NCBI RefSeq assembly: GCF_002954585.1 | Contig: NZ_MSCI01000001.1 | Coordinates: forward strand, 682,001 to 746,000 | From: Vibrio chagasii | Lineage (GTDB): Bacteria > Pseudomonadota > Gammaproteobacteria > Enterobacterales > Vibrionaceae | Length of the DNA: 64,000 nt | Reading direction: 5' to 3' | The notes under the pieces: model-generated | Database searches by the model: none | What the model saw: the letters and a program-made list of their open reading frames with translations, nothing else | What the model was told of the DNA's origin: nothing | Position numbers and translations under genes: made by a program | Shown here: positions 28,374 through 35,994 of the stretch, piece after piece | How the letters are laid out: the number at the start of each line of letters is the position of its first letter | Position numbering within the stretch: the first letter of the stretch is position 1

Positions 28374-28736
28374 TTATTGAAACTTTTCCCCAGCAGCAAC
28401 CATGAATGACATTTCAACCAACAGTTCAGGGTTTGCCAGTTCAGCTTTCACACATGCACGACTCGGTGCACAGCCTTCAGGGAACCATGCTTCCCACACT
28501 TCATTGAGTGCATCAAAGTTAGCAAAATCCGTTAGGTAAATAGTGACCGACAACACGCGAGATTTATCGCTGTCTACTAGGCTCATCATCTCTTCAGCTT
28601 GCTCAAAGATTTGTTGAACCTGACTCTTAATGCCCGCAGATGTGTCTGACTCAGCAACCTCAACAAAGCTTGCAATACCATTAAAAACAGTTACATCAGA
28701 CCAACGTTTGGTCGGGTTAATTCTATGAATCTTCAC
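28374..28736 (-). CDS. RidA family protein (single domain)
   Basis: A 120-residue YjgF/YER057c/UK114 protein. It has the RidA body (KSQVQQIFEQAEEMMSLVDSDKSRVLSVTIYLTDFANFDALNEVWEAWF) and a conserved Arg in CAPSRACVKAEL that in RidA binds substrate carboxylates; VEMSFMVAAGEKF closes it. RidA enzymes hydrolyse reactive enamines and imines from PLP enzymes. It is one of the shorter, non-RidA subgroup types. It is followed on the same strand by none but preceded by the PhzF-like gene 110 bases upstream. A three-domain relative lies at 34747. Confidence 0.85.
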   Translation of the reverse strand: MKIHRINPTKRWSDVTVFNGIASFVEVAESDTSAGIKSQVQQIFEQAEEMMSLVDSDKSRVLSVTIYLTDFANFDALNEVWEAWFPEGCAPSRACVKAELANPELLVEMSFMVAAGEKFQ

Positions 28737-28846
28737 TCGCTATTCTCTTTTTATTGTTGGAATCTACATCAGAGTAATCTAATCCAAATCCTTAATATTG
28801 AAAACAAAAATTAGTTTGCGGTATTGGTCATAGGCTCAACACACTT

Positions 28847-29611
28847 TCACTGACGGCATTCAACTCTAGCAGAGACGACAATCGAAGAGTTGGCTCCCTT
28901 CTCGACTTCAAAATAACCACCAGCACTAGAAAGCTGACGAACTGAGAGTTTGTCTTTTCCTAACTTATCGAACCAATATGGAGCCAATGAACATTGCGCA
29001 GATCCGGTTGCTAAATCCTCTGAAATGCCGATCTTCGGTGCAAAATAACGAAGTACATAACCGTCATCCGAGCTTTTGGCCGTCACCATAACAGCATGCA
29101 GATCATTGATTTTTTTATACTGTTCAAAATCAGGAGTAAAGTTCCTGACTGCTTCCTCAGAATCCAACACCAACACTAAATCTCTTGTAGAGAATGCATC
29201 GACAACGGGCTGATTCAAAGCTGACAGATCAATTGGAGCGTCGCTCCACTCAACATAAGATTTACCATTCCAGCTTGGCAGTTCCAATCGAGATAGGCCG
29301 TCTTTTCTAGAAATCACGACCTGTCCATAATCACTGTTTAAAGTAACCTCTTCAAACTTATACCGCTCGATCAAATCAGTACCAGCACCCAAACTACCAT
29401 GACCACACAGGTTTATCTCACCATCTAATCCAAACCAACGGATGTCGAACTGACTTCCCGATTTCTTCACAAAAGCAGTAATAGGCTGTGCTAGTTGATG
29501 TGTTATTTCTAGTAGCTCTGAATCTGCTAACCATTGCTCTAATTCAACAACCCCACAAGGGTTCCCTTTCGCCGACTCTCCACTAAATACATCATATATA
29601 AGTGCTTTGAT
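28847..29611 (-). CDS. PhzF-family isomerase-like protein with ATC start codon
   Basis: A PhzF/diaminopimelate-epimerase-fold protein. Body motifs are RWFGLDGEINLCGHGSLGAG (about 60-79) and SEDLATGSAQCSLAPYW (about 205). The first in-frame GTG is at 29470, but homology-like sequence continues upstream: KALIYDVFSGESAKGNPCGV, a standard PhzF N-terminus. It begins at 29611 with ATC, preceded by AAGGAG at exactly seven bases; an in-frame TAA is two codons before. So either ATC is used as a weak start or an ATG has mutated. The usual catalytic Glu (NLSETAF) is replaced by QPITAF. Full length would be 254 residues. Function is doubtful. Confidence 0.68.
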   Translation of the reverse strand: MKALIYDVFSGESAKGNPCGVVELEQWLADSELLEITHQLAQPITAFVKKSGSQFDIRWFGLDGEINLCGHGSLGAGTDLIERYKFEEVTLNSDYGQVVISRKDGLSRLELPSWNGKSYVEWSDAPIDLSALNQPVVDAFSTRDLVLVLDSEEAVRNFTPDFEQYKKINDLHAVMVTAKSSDDGYVLRYFAPKIGISEDLATGSAQCSLAPYWFDKLGKDKLSVRQLSSAGGYFEVEKGANSSIVVSARVECRQ

Positions 29612-29803
29612 AAATTATCTCCTTGTACCGTCGTATTAAGCTCTTAATAAAAACTATCATTTCATTTTCTTCAAATAAACCATTGATACATATAACATTA
29701 AAATGCCATGCGTAATGATTCATAAATAGGAGTAACACTCTCACAGTGAAATTAATTTTGCACTAGTGCGGTCATGTGTAGAACTTATTAATGGAGTACT
29801 TTT

Positions 29804-30250
29804 ATGCATGTTCAAACCTATGATTTAAAACAAAGCAACTTCGGATACAACCTTGGCGTGATAGGTGTCGCGTTGGTGTTAGCTTGGATTGGAATTTACA
29901 AGTTTACGCCTACTGAGGCGATGTTGATTGAGCCTTTAATTACCAACCACCCAGCAATGAGTTGGCTCTACAATTTGTTCTCAGTACAAGCCGTGTCTAA
30001 TATGGTTGGTGGTGCTGAAATCATTGTCGCGATTGGGCTGATGATTGGATTTAAAAAGCCGCGAGTCGCGTTTTATTCTGGCATTGCTGCGGCGGCTATC
30101 TTTGTTGTGACACTGAGCTTTCTAATTACCACGCCAAACGCTTGGAAAGTATCGGATGGTATTTTGGTCACTAACTTCTTCTTAGTGAAAGATATTCTAT
30201 TTTTAGCAATCGCGATCAGTGTAATCGAACGCAATAAACCTCAAAAGTAA
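29804..30250 (+). CDS. DUF417 (YkgB/RclC-type) inner-membrane protein
   Basis: A 148-residue membrane protein with four hydrophobic segments and the DUF417 signature: WIGIYKFTPTEAMLIEPLI, NHPAMSWLYNLFS, then GGAEIIVAIGLMIGF and SFLITTPNAW. E. coli RclC (YkgB) belongs to this family and is part of a reactive-chlorine resistance operon; its mechanism is not established. The gene is alone here, divergent from the PhzF-like gene. ATG at 29804 is preceded by ATGGAGTACTTTT. Confidence 0.83.
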   Translation: MHVQTYDLKQSNFGYNLGVIGVALVLAWIGIYKFTPTEAMLIEPLITNHPAMSWLYNLFSVQAVSNMVGGAEIIVAIGLMIGFKKPRVAFYSGIAAAAIFVVTLSFLITTPNAWKVSDGILVTNFFLVKDILFLAIAISVIERNKPQK

Positions 30251-30313
30251 CGATAAAGCAATAAGGTTACCCTAAATCTAGAGGACACCTTAAACCTTAA
30301 AATAGATAGGCCC

Positions 30314-30343
30314 GAAGCTGGCTAGAAGGACCCCGCCAGCTTC
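30314..30343. repeat. perfect 9-bp inverted repeat between convergent genes
   Basis: GAAGCTGGC (30314-30322) and GCCAGCTTC (30335-30343) flank a 12-base loop between the DUF417 and GNAT genes. It may be a terminator, but there is no T run on either side. Confidence 0.45.
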
Positions 30344-30357
30344 TGATATATAAGGTT

Positions 30358-30834
30358 TTACTTGGCAATACCATCATGATTGAAGCATTGTCTTGTTACC
30401 AAGCCCCACTTTTCGTCTTGGTACTGATCTTCCACATAATTACCTGAGGTGTAGTCATTGACGACTTCTCTCCAGAACTTAACAGCATGATCTGCGCCCA
30501 GTACTTGTTTAATCTCCCAACTACCTTTTAGGTGTTCAAATAGTTCAGAGATAAACTGTTTCCCTACTTTGTTCTTACGGAAATAAGGCACCACATAGAA
30601 ATCACAAATCTCAAACTCGTTTGGCGCTTTGGTTTCAATGGCGGTTAATGCAGCAGGAACGCCATCAATGTAGAGTAAATAACCCGTTACGGCATCACCA
30701 AGCGTCGGGTAAATCTCAAACAAGCCATACTCGTCTGGTTTGTCTCCGATAATCTTTGAAAACTCAGCCGCATAGCCCTGATATAAATTCGCGTATACCT
30801 GCTGATTACCACTATAGACTGTCACAATGTTCAT
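30358..30834 (-). CDS. GNAT family N-acetyltransferase
   Basis: A 158-residue GNAT protein with ICDFYVVPYFRKNKVGKQFISELFEHL as the acetyl-CoA-binding strand-loop-helix (motif A, RKNKVGK). The acceptor substrate is unknown. I chose ATG at 30834, preceded by AGAGATCAG, rather than the upstream start at 30879 whose leader looks non-coding. It is the first of four GNAT genes within 4 kb on the minus strand. Confidence 0.78.
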   Translation of the reverse strand: MNIVTVYSGNQQVYANLYQGYAAEFSKIIGDKPDEYGLFEIYPTLGDAVTGYLLYIDGVPAALTAIETKAPNEFEICDFYVVPYFRKNKVGKQFISELFEHLKGSWEIKQVLGADHAVKFWREVVNDYTSGNYVEDQYQDEKWGLVTRQCFNHDGIAK

Positions 30835-30937
30835 AAACTGATCTCTGTATTGTTTCGCACCACAATGGTGTGAGCTCATCTTTCCGAGCCTATTATCTCA
30901 TTGATTATAGGAAAAATAGTAGATATCAAATACCCAC

Positions 30938-31456
30938 TTACACGGATATTGCCTTGCGGTAATAGTTGGCATTCTGTTGTTGTCCTTTGAATTCTGCGTA
31001 ATTTTGGACACACTCAACGAGGTCGAAGCCCGTATTTGTTAGTACTTTATTTGAACCGACATTACCTACTAATGCATAAGCATCAATATATTTTAGGGAT
31101 GAGTGCTTAGACAAGTAGGTTAGCAGCTTTCTGACCGCATTAGAGGCGACACCTTTAGAACCAAAAGCTCGACCAACCCGATAGCCGAGCTCCCCGCTTT
31201 CACCATTTTTACTGATATCGCGAACGTTGATTCTTCCACAAATAACGCCGTTAGCGTCCTTAATTAGCATTGGGATCAACTCACCATTTTGGTATTCCTT
31301 AAGGAAGAGCGTAACTTGGTCAGCAACCCCTGAATCAGAATAGAAGCTGTCATCCCTAGCAGGAACAAATTGATTAAACCACTCTCTATTTTCGACTTCA
31401 AATTCGAAAAGAGGACCAACATCACTTGGTTGAAGTAGGTGTATAGATATCTCCAT
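30938..31456 (-). CDS. GNAT acetyltransferase, RimJ/RimL type
   Basis: A 172-residue GNAT. The N-terminus (LLQPSDVGPLFEFEVENREWFNQF) and the motif A region (ELGYRVGRAFGSKGVASNAVRKLL) followed by NVGSNKVLTNTGFDLVE are typical of the RimJ/RimL ribosomal-protein or antibiotic-type acetyltransferases. The target is not known. A short ribosome site (GGGAGC) precedes the ATG region at 31456. Confidence 0.82.
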   Translation of the reverse strand: MEISIHLLQPSDVGPLFEFEVENREWFNQFVPARDDSFYSDSGVADQVTLFLKEYQNGELIPMLIKDANGVICGRINVRDISKNGESGELGYRVGRAFGSKGVASNAVRKLLTYLSKHSSLKYIDAYALVGNVGSNKVLTNTGFDLVECVQNYAEFKGQQQNANYYRKAISV

Positions 31457-31546
31457 AAGTAACTCTAAAAGCTCCCTTTAAGTACTGTATTTTAAGATTT
31501 CGAACTCTCTGTGTTTCTATCTAGGATGATTGGAGTTAACTATCGC

Positions 31547-31714
31547 TCAAAGTATTGGCGTGACCAAAAGCAATCCCATTATCGTCATAGAAAACAAGGC
31601 ACCACTGAAAAAACTCAGTGCATGAAATGGGCGAACTTTTGATTTAACAGCCTCCCTTTCAATCGCTTCTTGGTAAGTTTTAACAGAGAGTTCCCTAACA
31701 TAATCATTTTGCAT
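31547..31714 (-). CDS. 55-residue predicted single-pass membrane protein
   Basis: A small ORF of 55 codons with ATG at 31714 and an excellent ribosome site, AAGGAGC, seven to eight bases upstream. The first 30 residues are charged and helical (DYVRELSVKTYQEAIEREA), and the last 23 form one hydrophobic helix (ALSFFSGALFSMTIMGLLLV) that ends TPIL at the stop. I do not recognise it. The codon use is like that of neighbours and the frame is uninterrupted, so a real short membrane protein is likely. Confidence 0.62.
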   Translation of the reverse strand: MQNDYVRELSVKTYQEAIEREAVKSKVRPFHALSFFSGALFSMTIMGLLLVTPIL

Positions 31715-31857
31715 AATAAGCTCCTTCGAACAACTAAGAGAAGCTTAAGACTTGAAGTTAGGTTGAGGTAAAGCGAAATTTTAGATAATTGAACTATTTA
31801 TTTCGCCGGACCATTTGATTTTTGTAAATGGAGGAATGAATACGATATCTAAGAAAA

Positions 31858-32373
31858 CTAAAGTAAAGAGTGATACAGGTATAGTTCACGATCTCTACCA
31901 TGAACTTTACGAATTTGCTTCTCAACAAACTTTACACCGAGCTTTCGTATAACTGACTCTGAGCGTTTGTTTTCAGACAAGTGCATCACTTTCAACTCTG
32001 TGAGCCCAAAATGAGCTTTGCTGTATTCCACTAACGCCAGTGAGGCTTCATAGGCGATACCCTGCCCCCAAAACGGAACGCCAAGCCAATAACCAAGAAT
32101 ACCAACACCATCTTGCAAACTAGGAAAGCTAACTGCACCGATAATCTCGTCGTTAGCTTTAAGAGTTATCGCGTACACCACACCTTTCCCTTCATTAAAG
32201 AAAGACTCGTGCGTGTTAATCCAATCCGCCGCCATGTTTACTTCATATGGATGAGGAATATTAGCCGTCATATCAGCTATCACTTTCTCACCCGCAAGTT
32301 CAGCAACGCGCTCGCTATCACTCAATCGAAATGGTCTTAAGATTAATCGTTCCGTGGTAATGTTCTGCTGCAT
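31858..32373 (-). CDS. GNAT acetyltransferase, RimJ/RimL type
   Basis: A 171-residue GNAT opening TERLILRPFRLSDSERVAEL, the classic start of RimJ/RimL-like enzymes, with LGYWLGVPFWGQGIAYEASL as motif A and ENKRSESVIRKLGVKFVEKQ near the end. It should acetylate an amino group of an unknown protein or small molecule. It precedes the lipoprotein gene on the same strand by about 30 bases downstream. Confidence 0.83.
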   Translation of the reverse strand: MQQNITTERLILRPFRLSDSERVAELAGEKVIADMTANIPHPYEVNMAADWINTHESFFNEGKGVVYAITLKANDEIIGAVSFPSLQDGVGILGYWLGVPFWGQGIAYEASLALVEYSKAHFGLTELKVMHLSENKRSESVIRKLGVKFVEKQIRKVHGRDRELYLYHSLL

Positions 32374-32403
32374 AACCTCTCCCTTAACTAAAGGCTGATA
32401 ACA

Positions 32404-32760
32404 CTATTCCAAAATCACCCTAAAAATGTCGTTGTTCACGCCACCCACATCCACTAACTCTCCAGTTTTCATATGAATTGACGTGTTTAATTGTCGAGTC
32501 GAGCGTGGCTCTCTCGTTTCTCGAATCACAAGCATATCAACCAAGTAACCAGAGTCTTGCTTTCGTACTAAGCCCGAAAAAGTGACACTTTCAGCCCTAT
32601 CGGCGAGTACTGAATTAAATGTCTTGTCTTCTAATACGCCTGCGGAGATCGATGTATCACCATAAAATAGCGTGATGGTTGTTGGGTCCGGTTGCAAAGC
32701 TTCATTGGATGCGCAGCCCGTCAGAGCTAGGCATAGCATTAAAATAATTCTAAATGGCAT
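32404..32760 (-). CDS. hypothetical lipoprotein
   Basis: A 118-residue protein with a lipoprotein signal (FRIILMLCLALTGC, lipobox LTGC) and a small beta-rich mature domain (TITLFYGDTSISAGVLEDKTF ... HMKTGELVDVGGVNNDIFRV). I do not recognise the family. I chose ATG at 32760, which places the signal peptide at the N-terminus; the frame extends to 32808 without a better start. Confidence 0.65.
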   Translation of the reverse strand: MPFRIILMLCLALTGCASNEALQPDPTTITLFYGDTSISAGVLEDKTFNSVLADRAESVTFSGLVRKQDSGYLVDMLVIRETREPRSTRQLNTSIHMKTGELVDVGGVNNDIFRVILE

Positions 32761-32817
32761 AAACTTGTTTTTCGTTCTCTCGTTAAACGCTTTTTGTAGA
32801 AATAGCATCGCAACTAT

Positions 32818-33471
32818 TCAAACCACTGCGTCTGTAAGCTCAGCTTTTAGTGATTTATTGTGTAAGTTGCCAGCCTCTGCAGACTGGATGGTTACCGAGA
32901 TAAGATCTTCGAAGAGATCTAACTGCCCTGCGGGGATGAGCTGATTTTGAATCGCTCTACGTTTGTTAGAATCAAATAATCGTTCAGCCACCCAGCCGAT
33001 TAGGTAAACCAGAGAAAGACATCCACCAGCCGTAGCAATATTGCCTTCGATAACCAAAGGCAGATCTTGGACGTCTCCCCCCATCGCTTCTAATGTTGGT
33101 TTGGCATGAGGGTTTGTTGTTAACCTCTTACCTTTAAGTAAACCGAGTTCGTGTAACACAAAAGATCCCGCGCAAATCGACCCGATTAGCTGTTCACTCG
33201 GATCAAGCTGTAATGAGTTCATGAACTCCGTCTCTTTCAATGCAGCGGGAATACCGCGATAACCACTTGTTATCAGCACTACATCTTGCTGCGCAACCTC
33301 ACTCAAATGGCCATCGGTTTTCACCGTCATACCCAAATGTGAACGATGCTCAGGCTTAGTTCCAAGAACCTTAACCTCCCAAGAGTCCGTCGTTCTTCCT
33401 AATAAGTCATACATCAAGAAGAAGTCTACATCTGTGAAGTCATCAAATAATACGATTCCGACTTTGTACAT
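32818..33471 (-). CDS. DJ-1/PfpI family protein
   Basis: A 217-residue class I glutamine-amidotransferase-like protein. It starts KVGIVLFDDFTDVDFFLMYDLLGR and has the nucleophile elbow LIGSICAGSFVLHELGLL with the reactive Cys near 105, then TTNPHAKPTLEAMGGDV. This is the DJ-1/PfpI/ThiJ arrangement, related to the sensor part of GlxA-type regulators but without a DNA-binding domain. Possible roles are isonitrile hydratase, glyoxalase or chaperone; none can be assigned. Confidence 0.82.
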   Translation of the reverse strand: MYKVGIVLFDDFTDVDFFLMYDLLGRTTDSWEVKVLGTKPEHRSHLGMTVKTDGHLSEVAQQDVVLITSGYRGIPAALKETEFMNSLQLDPSEQLIGSICAGSFVLHELGLLKGKRLTTNPHAKPTLEAMGGDVQDLPLVIEGNIATAGGCLSLVYLIGWVAERLFDSNKRRAIQNQLIPAGQLDLFEDLISVTIQSAEAGNLHNKSLKAELTDAVV

Positions 33472-33595
33472 AATACATGCCCTTGTTGATTACTCTCGAA
33501 AGATGAGAAGCGTTAATAGTGAGGCGATTCATAGAAAGGTGATATTAACCACCACATACTTGAGGTCAAACTCGAACCACAATTATTTATGGCCC

Positions 33596-34051
33596 CTAGG
33601 TAACAGCGACGAAATTAGACCATTTTCTTTTTACTTCAGGAGTCAACGCTAGAGTAAACTCATAACCTAAGTGATTCTCACGTGTTATTTCAAACCCTAA
33701 TCGCTTATGAAACTGCACCGACAGTTCATTTAAGCGTAAAACATTGCTTATTAATACCCTTGAATCACGATCTTTCAGTATGTTTACAATGCCACGAAAT
33801 AGAGCAAGAAAAGCGGCTTTACTTCTATAGTCTGGGTGTACCACAAACATAGGGACAAACCAGCTGCCATCGCCTAAATCACTTAACGTCGTGTAGCCAA
33901 TTAGCTTATTATGTCGCCGATATTCGACAAGCAGTCCTTGTTCCATCGATTGGGCATGAGATGCTAAATACACATCTCTATCTATTGGGAAGCCCGCTTC
34001 TTTTGAAATAGACTCCAATGTCATCACGTCCAGTTCTAAATATTCTTCCAT
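33596..34051 (-). CDS. GNAT family acetyltransferase
   Basis: A 151-residue GNAT-like protein with VPMFVVHPDYRSKAAFLALFRGI as a motif A region and SVQFHKRLGFEITRENH at the C-terminal end. The usual glycines of motif A (QxxGxG) are replaced (RSKAAF), so acetyl-CoA binding may be altered. The gene is 19 bases from the small membrane-protein gene upstream at 34071, so they may be co-transcribed. Confidence 0.7.
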   Translation of the reverse strand: MEEYLELDVMTLESISKEAGFPIDRDVYLASHAQSMEQGLLVEYRRHNKLIGYTTLSDLGDGSWFVPMFVVHPDYRSKAAFLALFRGIVNILKDRDSRVLISNVLRLNELSVQFHKRLGFEITRENHLGYEFTLALTPEVKRKWSNFVAVT

Positions 34052-34070
34052 TACTACCTCCTATCCGTAC

Positions 34071-34421
34071 TCAAAAGAATTGCAGAACAAAGCACGCAAT
34101 AAACGCCGGTAAGCCAGCAATGAATAGCACTAAGCCCGTTTGATAATTCATTCGATAGTGTTCTTGTTGGTCTTTAGCAAAATCGTGCCCGTCGACCATT
34201 TTGTAGACTTTGTCTGTAATAGGATCATCTAAGCGCGTTGTTTTGCTATGAACGCCTCCCTCCCACAGAAGTTTTGCCAAAACCCAAATGACGATAACGA
34301 CATAAAATAAGAAGTCGACGAGTTGAGTAGAAGCAAAGAAAGTAAAAAACTGCGACAGCACAAAAACGACTATTGCAGCCATCAAATTGATAAGCACCAC
34401 TTTCTTTAACAAATCGAGCAA
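34071..34421 (-). CDS. hypothetical membrane protein
   Basis: A 116-residue protein with three hydrophobic segments (VLINLMAAIVVFVLSQFF, LVDFLFYVVIVIWVLAKLL, TGLVLFIAGLPAFIACFVLQF) and a charged loop (HSKTTRLDDPITDKVYKMVDGHDF). I do not recognise the family. It is just upstream of a GNAT gene on the same strand. Confidence 0.65.
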   Translation of the reverse strand: MLDLLKKVVLINLMAAIVVFVLSQFFTFFASTQLVDFLFYVVIVIWVLAKLLWEGGVHSKTTRLDDPITDKVYKMVDGHDFAKDQQEHYRMNYQTGLVLFIAGLPAFIACFVLQFF

Positions 34422-34561
34422 ATGAACCTCCGACAGAATATTAGTACTTTAATAACGGATATTTATAAAATTTAGATTTCTCGGTCAATCAAAAAATATG
34501 TGCAAGATTGCACTATATGAAGTGCCGCATGTTTAACAACCTTCATTGCTGATAGGAAGCA

Positions 34562-34690
34562 TTACACCGCTCGTGGTGATGTATTGAAGTGGCGCTTACA
34601 TTCGCGCCTAAATTGAGATGAAATGGAGTCATTGATTCGGCATGCAACATCACTTATTCGCAGACCTTCAAACTGAATCAGCTCTAATTC
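34562..34690 (-). pseudogene. AraC C-terminal remnant
   Basis: About 40 codons, ending in TAA, read ELIQFEGLRISDVACRIN ... KRHFNTSPRAV. They closely match the last 40 codons of the intact AraC gene at 36477 (ELIQLEGLRISDAARRVG ... KRHFNTTPRAV), with substitutions in the helix-turn-helix (GYSSPSQFSREF changed to NDSISSQFRREC). No start or N-terminal part is visible; similarity fades near 34690, just past the stop of the triple RidA gene. This is a decayed partial copy, not a gene. Confidence 0.75.
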
Positions 34691-34746
34691 CAAGTTAGAA
34701 ACTAGAGCTAAAATATCAACGTTGTTAGCGATGTGTTTAACTATAT

Positions 34747-35994
34747 TTAAGCAACAACATCTTGTGGGGGTGTGCCTTCGCAGTTAGAAACGACTGCATC
34801 CATTTGAATTAACGCATTCATAGGAATCTTCAAAACCCCAACCACCGTTCTTGCCGGTAAGTCAGCATTAAAGAATGTAGTGTAGACCTCGTTCACCGCA
34901 TCAAGATCTGAAATATCTTTAAGTTGAATATTAACTTTCACCGTATCGTCCATGCTGTGGTCAATATTTTCAATGATCGCCTTAATATTTTGTAGGCACT
35001 GCTCAGCTTGCTCTTTAATACCACCAGCAACCACTTCATTGGTTTTCGGATCTACAGGAAGTTGACCTGAAATATGATTGTAGTGAGAGAAAGCAACGGT
35101 GTGCGAATAAGGCATGAATGGTGCTTTAGCTGTGTTATTTGCTTCAACAACCAGTAAGCAAGTATCTTCTGGCAGTTGTGGCGGTGTGCCATCACCATGT
35201 GAAACTGAAGTATCGATCTGAACTAAAGCGCCCATTGGTAATTCAGATGCCTGCACAATCGTTCTCGCCGGAGCATAACTTGGGAAGAACTTAGCACATG
35301 CTTGGTTTACCTTTTCTGAATCTTCGATATCTTTTAGGTAAATCGTGGTTTTCACCACATCATTCATAACATGGCCAATGCTTTCTAGAATCGTTTTAAT
35401 GTTTGCTAAACATTGAGTTGTTTGCTCTGTGATACCACCTGAAACCAACTCACCAGTATTCACATCAATCGGTAATTGAGCCGAAAGATTATTGTAGTGA
35501 GAAAAAGCCGCAGTCTGAGTAAACAAAGCACTCTGAGGGGCTTTATCCGTGTTTCTTGATACCTTAACTAACGCACATGGTGCCTGTGGTGTTGTACCTT
35601 CACCATTTGAGATAAGCGCGTCCATTTGAACTAGCGCATCGCTCATTGGCAGAGCTGCAACACCAACCACTGTACGTGTCGGAAGGCTATTACTAAAGAA
35701 GCCCTTATAAACTTCATCGATAGCTTCCATATCGGAAATGTTCTTAACGAAGATATTAATTTTCACCACGTCATCCATCACATGGTCGATACTTTCAACA
35801 ATCGCTTTAATATTATTCAAACATTGCGTTGCTTGATCTTTAATATCACCGATGACTATTTGACCTATTTTAGGGTCAATAGGTAATTGAGCAGAGAAAT
35901 TATTGTAATGAGAAAAAGCAACTGTTTGTGTAGATACATTATTTAATGGCGCATTTTCAGTATTTCTTGAAATTTTAATGATATCGCTACTCAT
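34747..35994 (-). CDS. three-domain RidA protein (single-chain RidA trimer)
   Basis: A 415-residue protein made of three full RidA/YjgF domains in tandem (about 1-130, 140-268 and 280-405) joined by short Pro-rich linkers (GEGTTPQAP, GDGTPPQLP). Each shows SHYNN/NH, SxQLPID/VDP, QCLxNIKxIxESIxHxMxDxVK, and an Arg in TRTVV, ARTIV, ARTVV at the place of the substrate-binding Arg105 of E. coli RidA. The Glu120 position is Asp in all three. RidA is normally a homotrimer of about 130-residue chains with active sites between subunits, so this looks like a covalent trimer. Start at ATG 35994 (AAAGGATC upstream). It lies downstream of the yqhC-like gene. Confidence 0.85.
   Translation of the reverse strand: MSSDIIKISRNTENAPLNNVSTQTVAFSHYNNFSAQLPIDPKIGQIVIGDIKDQATQCLNNIKAIVESIDHVMDDVVKINIFVKNISDMEAIDEVYKGFFSNSLPTRTVVGVAALPMSDALVQMDALISNGEGTTPQAPCALVKVSRNTDKAPQSALFTQTAAFSHYNNLSAQLPIDVNTGELVSGGITEQTTQCLANIKTILESIGHVMNDVVKTTIYLKDIEDSEKVNQACAKFFPSYAPARTIVQASELPMGALVQIDTSVSHGDGTPPQLPEDTCLLVVEANNTAKAPFMPYSHTVAFSHYNHISGQLPVDPKTNEVVAGGIKEQAEQCLQNIKAIIENIDHSMDDTVKVNIQLKDISDLDAVNEVYTTFFNADLPARTVVGVLKIPMNALIQMDAVVSNCEGTPPQDVVA

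Noticed and set aside
30880..32403. Possible integron cassette array (small same-strand genes)
   Set aside because: The spacers lack GTTAGGC/GCCTAAC-type attC ends and any long imperfect palindrome, and no integrase is present in the window.
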